Part shown: positions 5,256 to 5,343 of the stretch, piece after piece | Layout of the letters: every line of letters begins with the position of its first letter | How positions within the stretch are numbered: the stretch's first letter is position 1 | NCBI GenBank assembly: GCA_937858165.1 | Contig: CALLZA010000822.1 | Span: forward strand, 1-5,343 | DNA from: an uncultured Ardenticatenia bacterium | GTDB taxonomy: Bacteria; Chloroflexota; Anaerolineae; Promineifilales; Promineifilaceae | Direction of reading: 5' to 3' | Length of the DNA: 5,343 nt | Translations under genes and position numbers: made by a program | Notes under the pieces: model-generated | The model's database searches: none | Told to the model about the DNA's origin: nothing | What the model saw: the letters and a program-made list of their open reading frames with translations, nothing else

Positions 5256-5343
5256 AAAAAAAAAAAACAACAAATAACGAGGGGACGAGGTGAGCAAGCA
5301 GAAAAGACAGGTGGGGAAAAAAAGAGAGTAAGGGTGAAGAATA
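5256..5343. other. Poly-A run and non-biological read tail (right end)
   Basis: Twelve A residues (5256-5267) follow the P5 end, the mirror image of the T run at the left end. Purine-rich, low-complexity sequence continues to the end of the window, including CAAGCAGAA (5295-5303), the first nine bases of P7. This is off-template base calling, not genomic DNA. Confidence 0.9.

Overview
This window is an assembled contig whose genuine insert runs from about 157 to 5185. Both ends are sequencing-library artefact. The left end is an unreadable tail, a T run and a complete Illumina P7/index/Nextera adapter (1-156). The right end is the reverse-complemented Nextera read-1 adapter, index, a degraded P5 sequence, an A run and another unreadable tail (5186-5343). 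None of that is organismal DNA.

The insert is GC-rich, and every gene lies on the minus strand. In transcription order (high to low coordinates) the first unit is a three-gene operon. It encodes an exported octaheme c-type cytochrome with a C-terminal membrane anchor (3913-4899), a Tat-exported ferredoxin-like protein with four [4Fe-4S] cysteine sets (3059-3907) and an NrfD/HybB-type quinone-interacting integral membrane protein (1770-3062). The genes are separated by 5 nt and by a 4-nt ATGA overlap, and the operon ends in a strong hairpin terminator (1709-1747). The set resembles the NrfBCD part of the Nrf system, and the corresponding parts of Qrc and alternative complex III, but no catalytic or molybdopterin-type subunit is present in the window. 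The likely job is moving electrons between the membrane quinone pool and an exocytoplasmic partner. The direction and the partner are unknown.

The 266 nt upstream of the cytochrome (4920-5185) has no convincing gene. It holds a plausible sigma70-type promoter, three copies of a CCCAATTT motif (two forming a dyad that overlaps the -35, one more about 60-70 bp upstream) and a GC-rich hairpin abutting a strong Shine-Dalgarno.

After the terminator comes a hairpin built from 9-bp iterated units (1610-1697), which looks like a dispersed palindromic repeat. A second unit follows: a DinB/DfsB-like four-helix-bundle protein (934-1587) overlapping a YgfZ/GcvT-type folate-binding protein (157-947). The latter is cut by the contig end, so its open frame runs on into adapter sequence.

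The organism cannot be fixed from this window. The style of the NrfD and ferredoxin proteins, the gene content and the GC-rich base composition suggest an environmental bacterium, possibly Chloroflexota (Anaerolineae/Caldilineae-like). That is an impression, not a search result.
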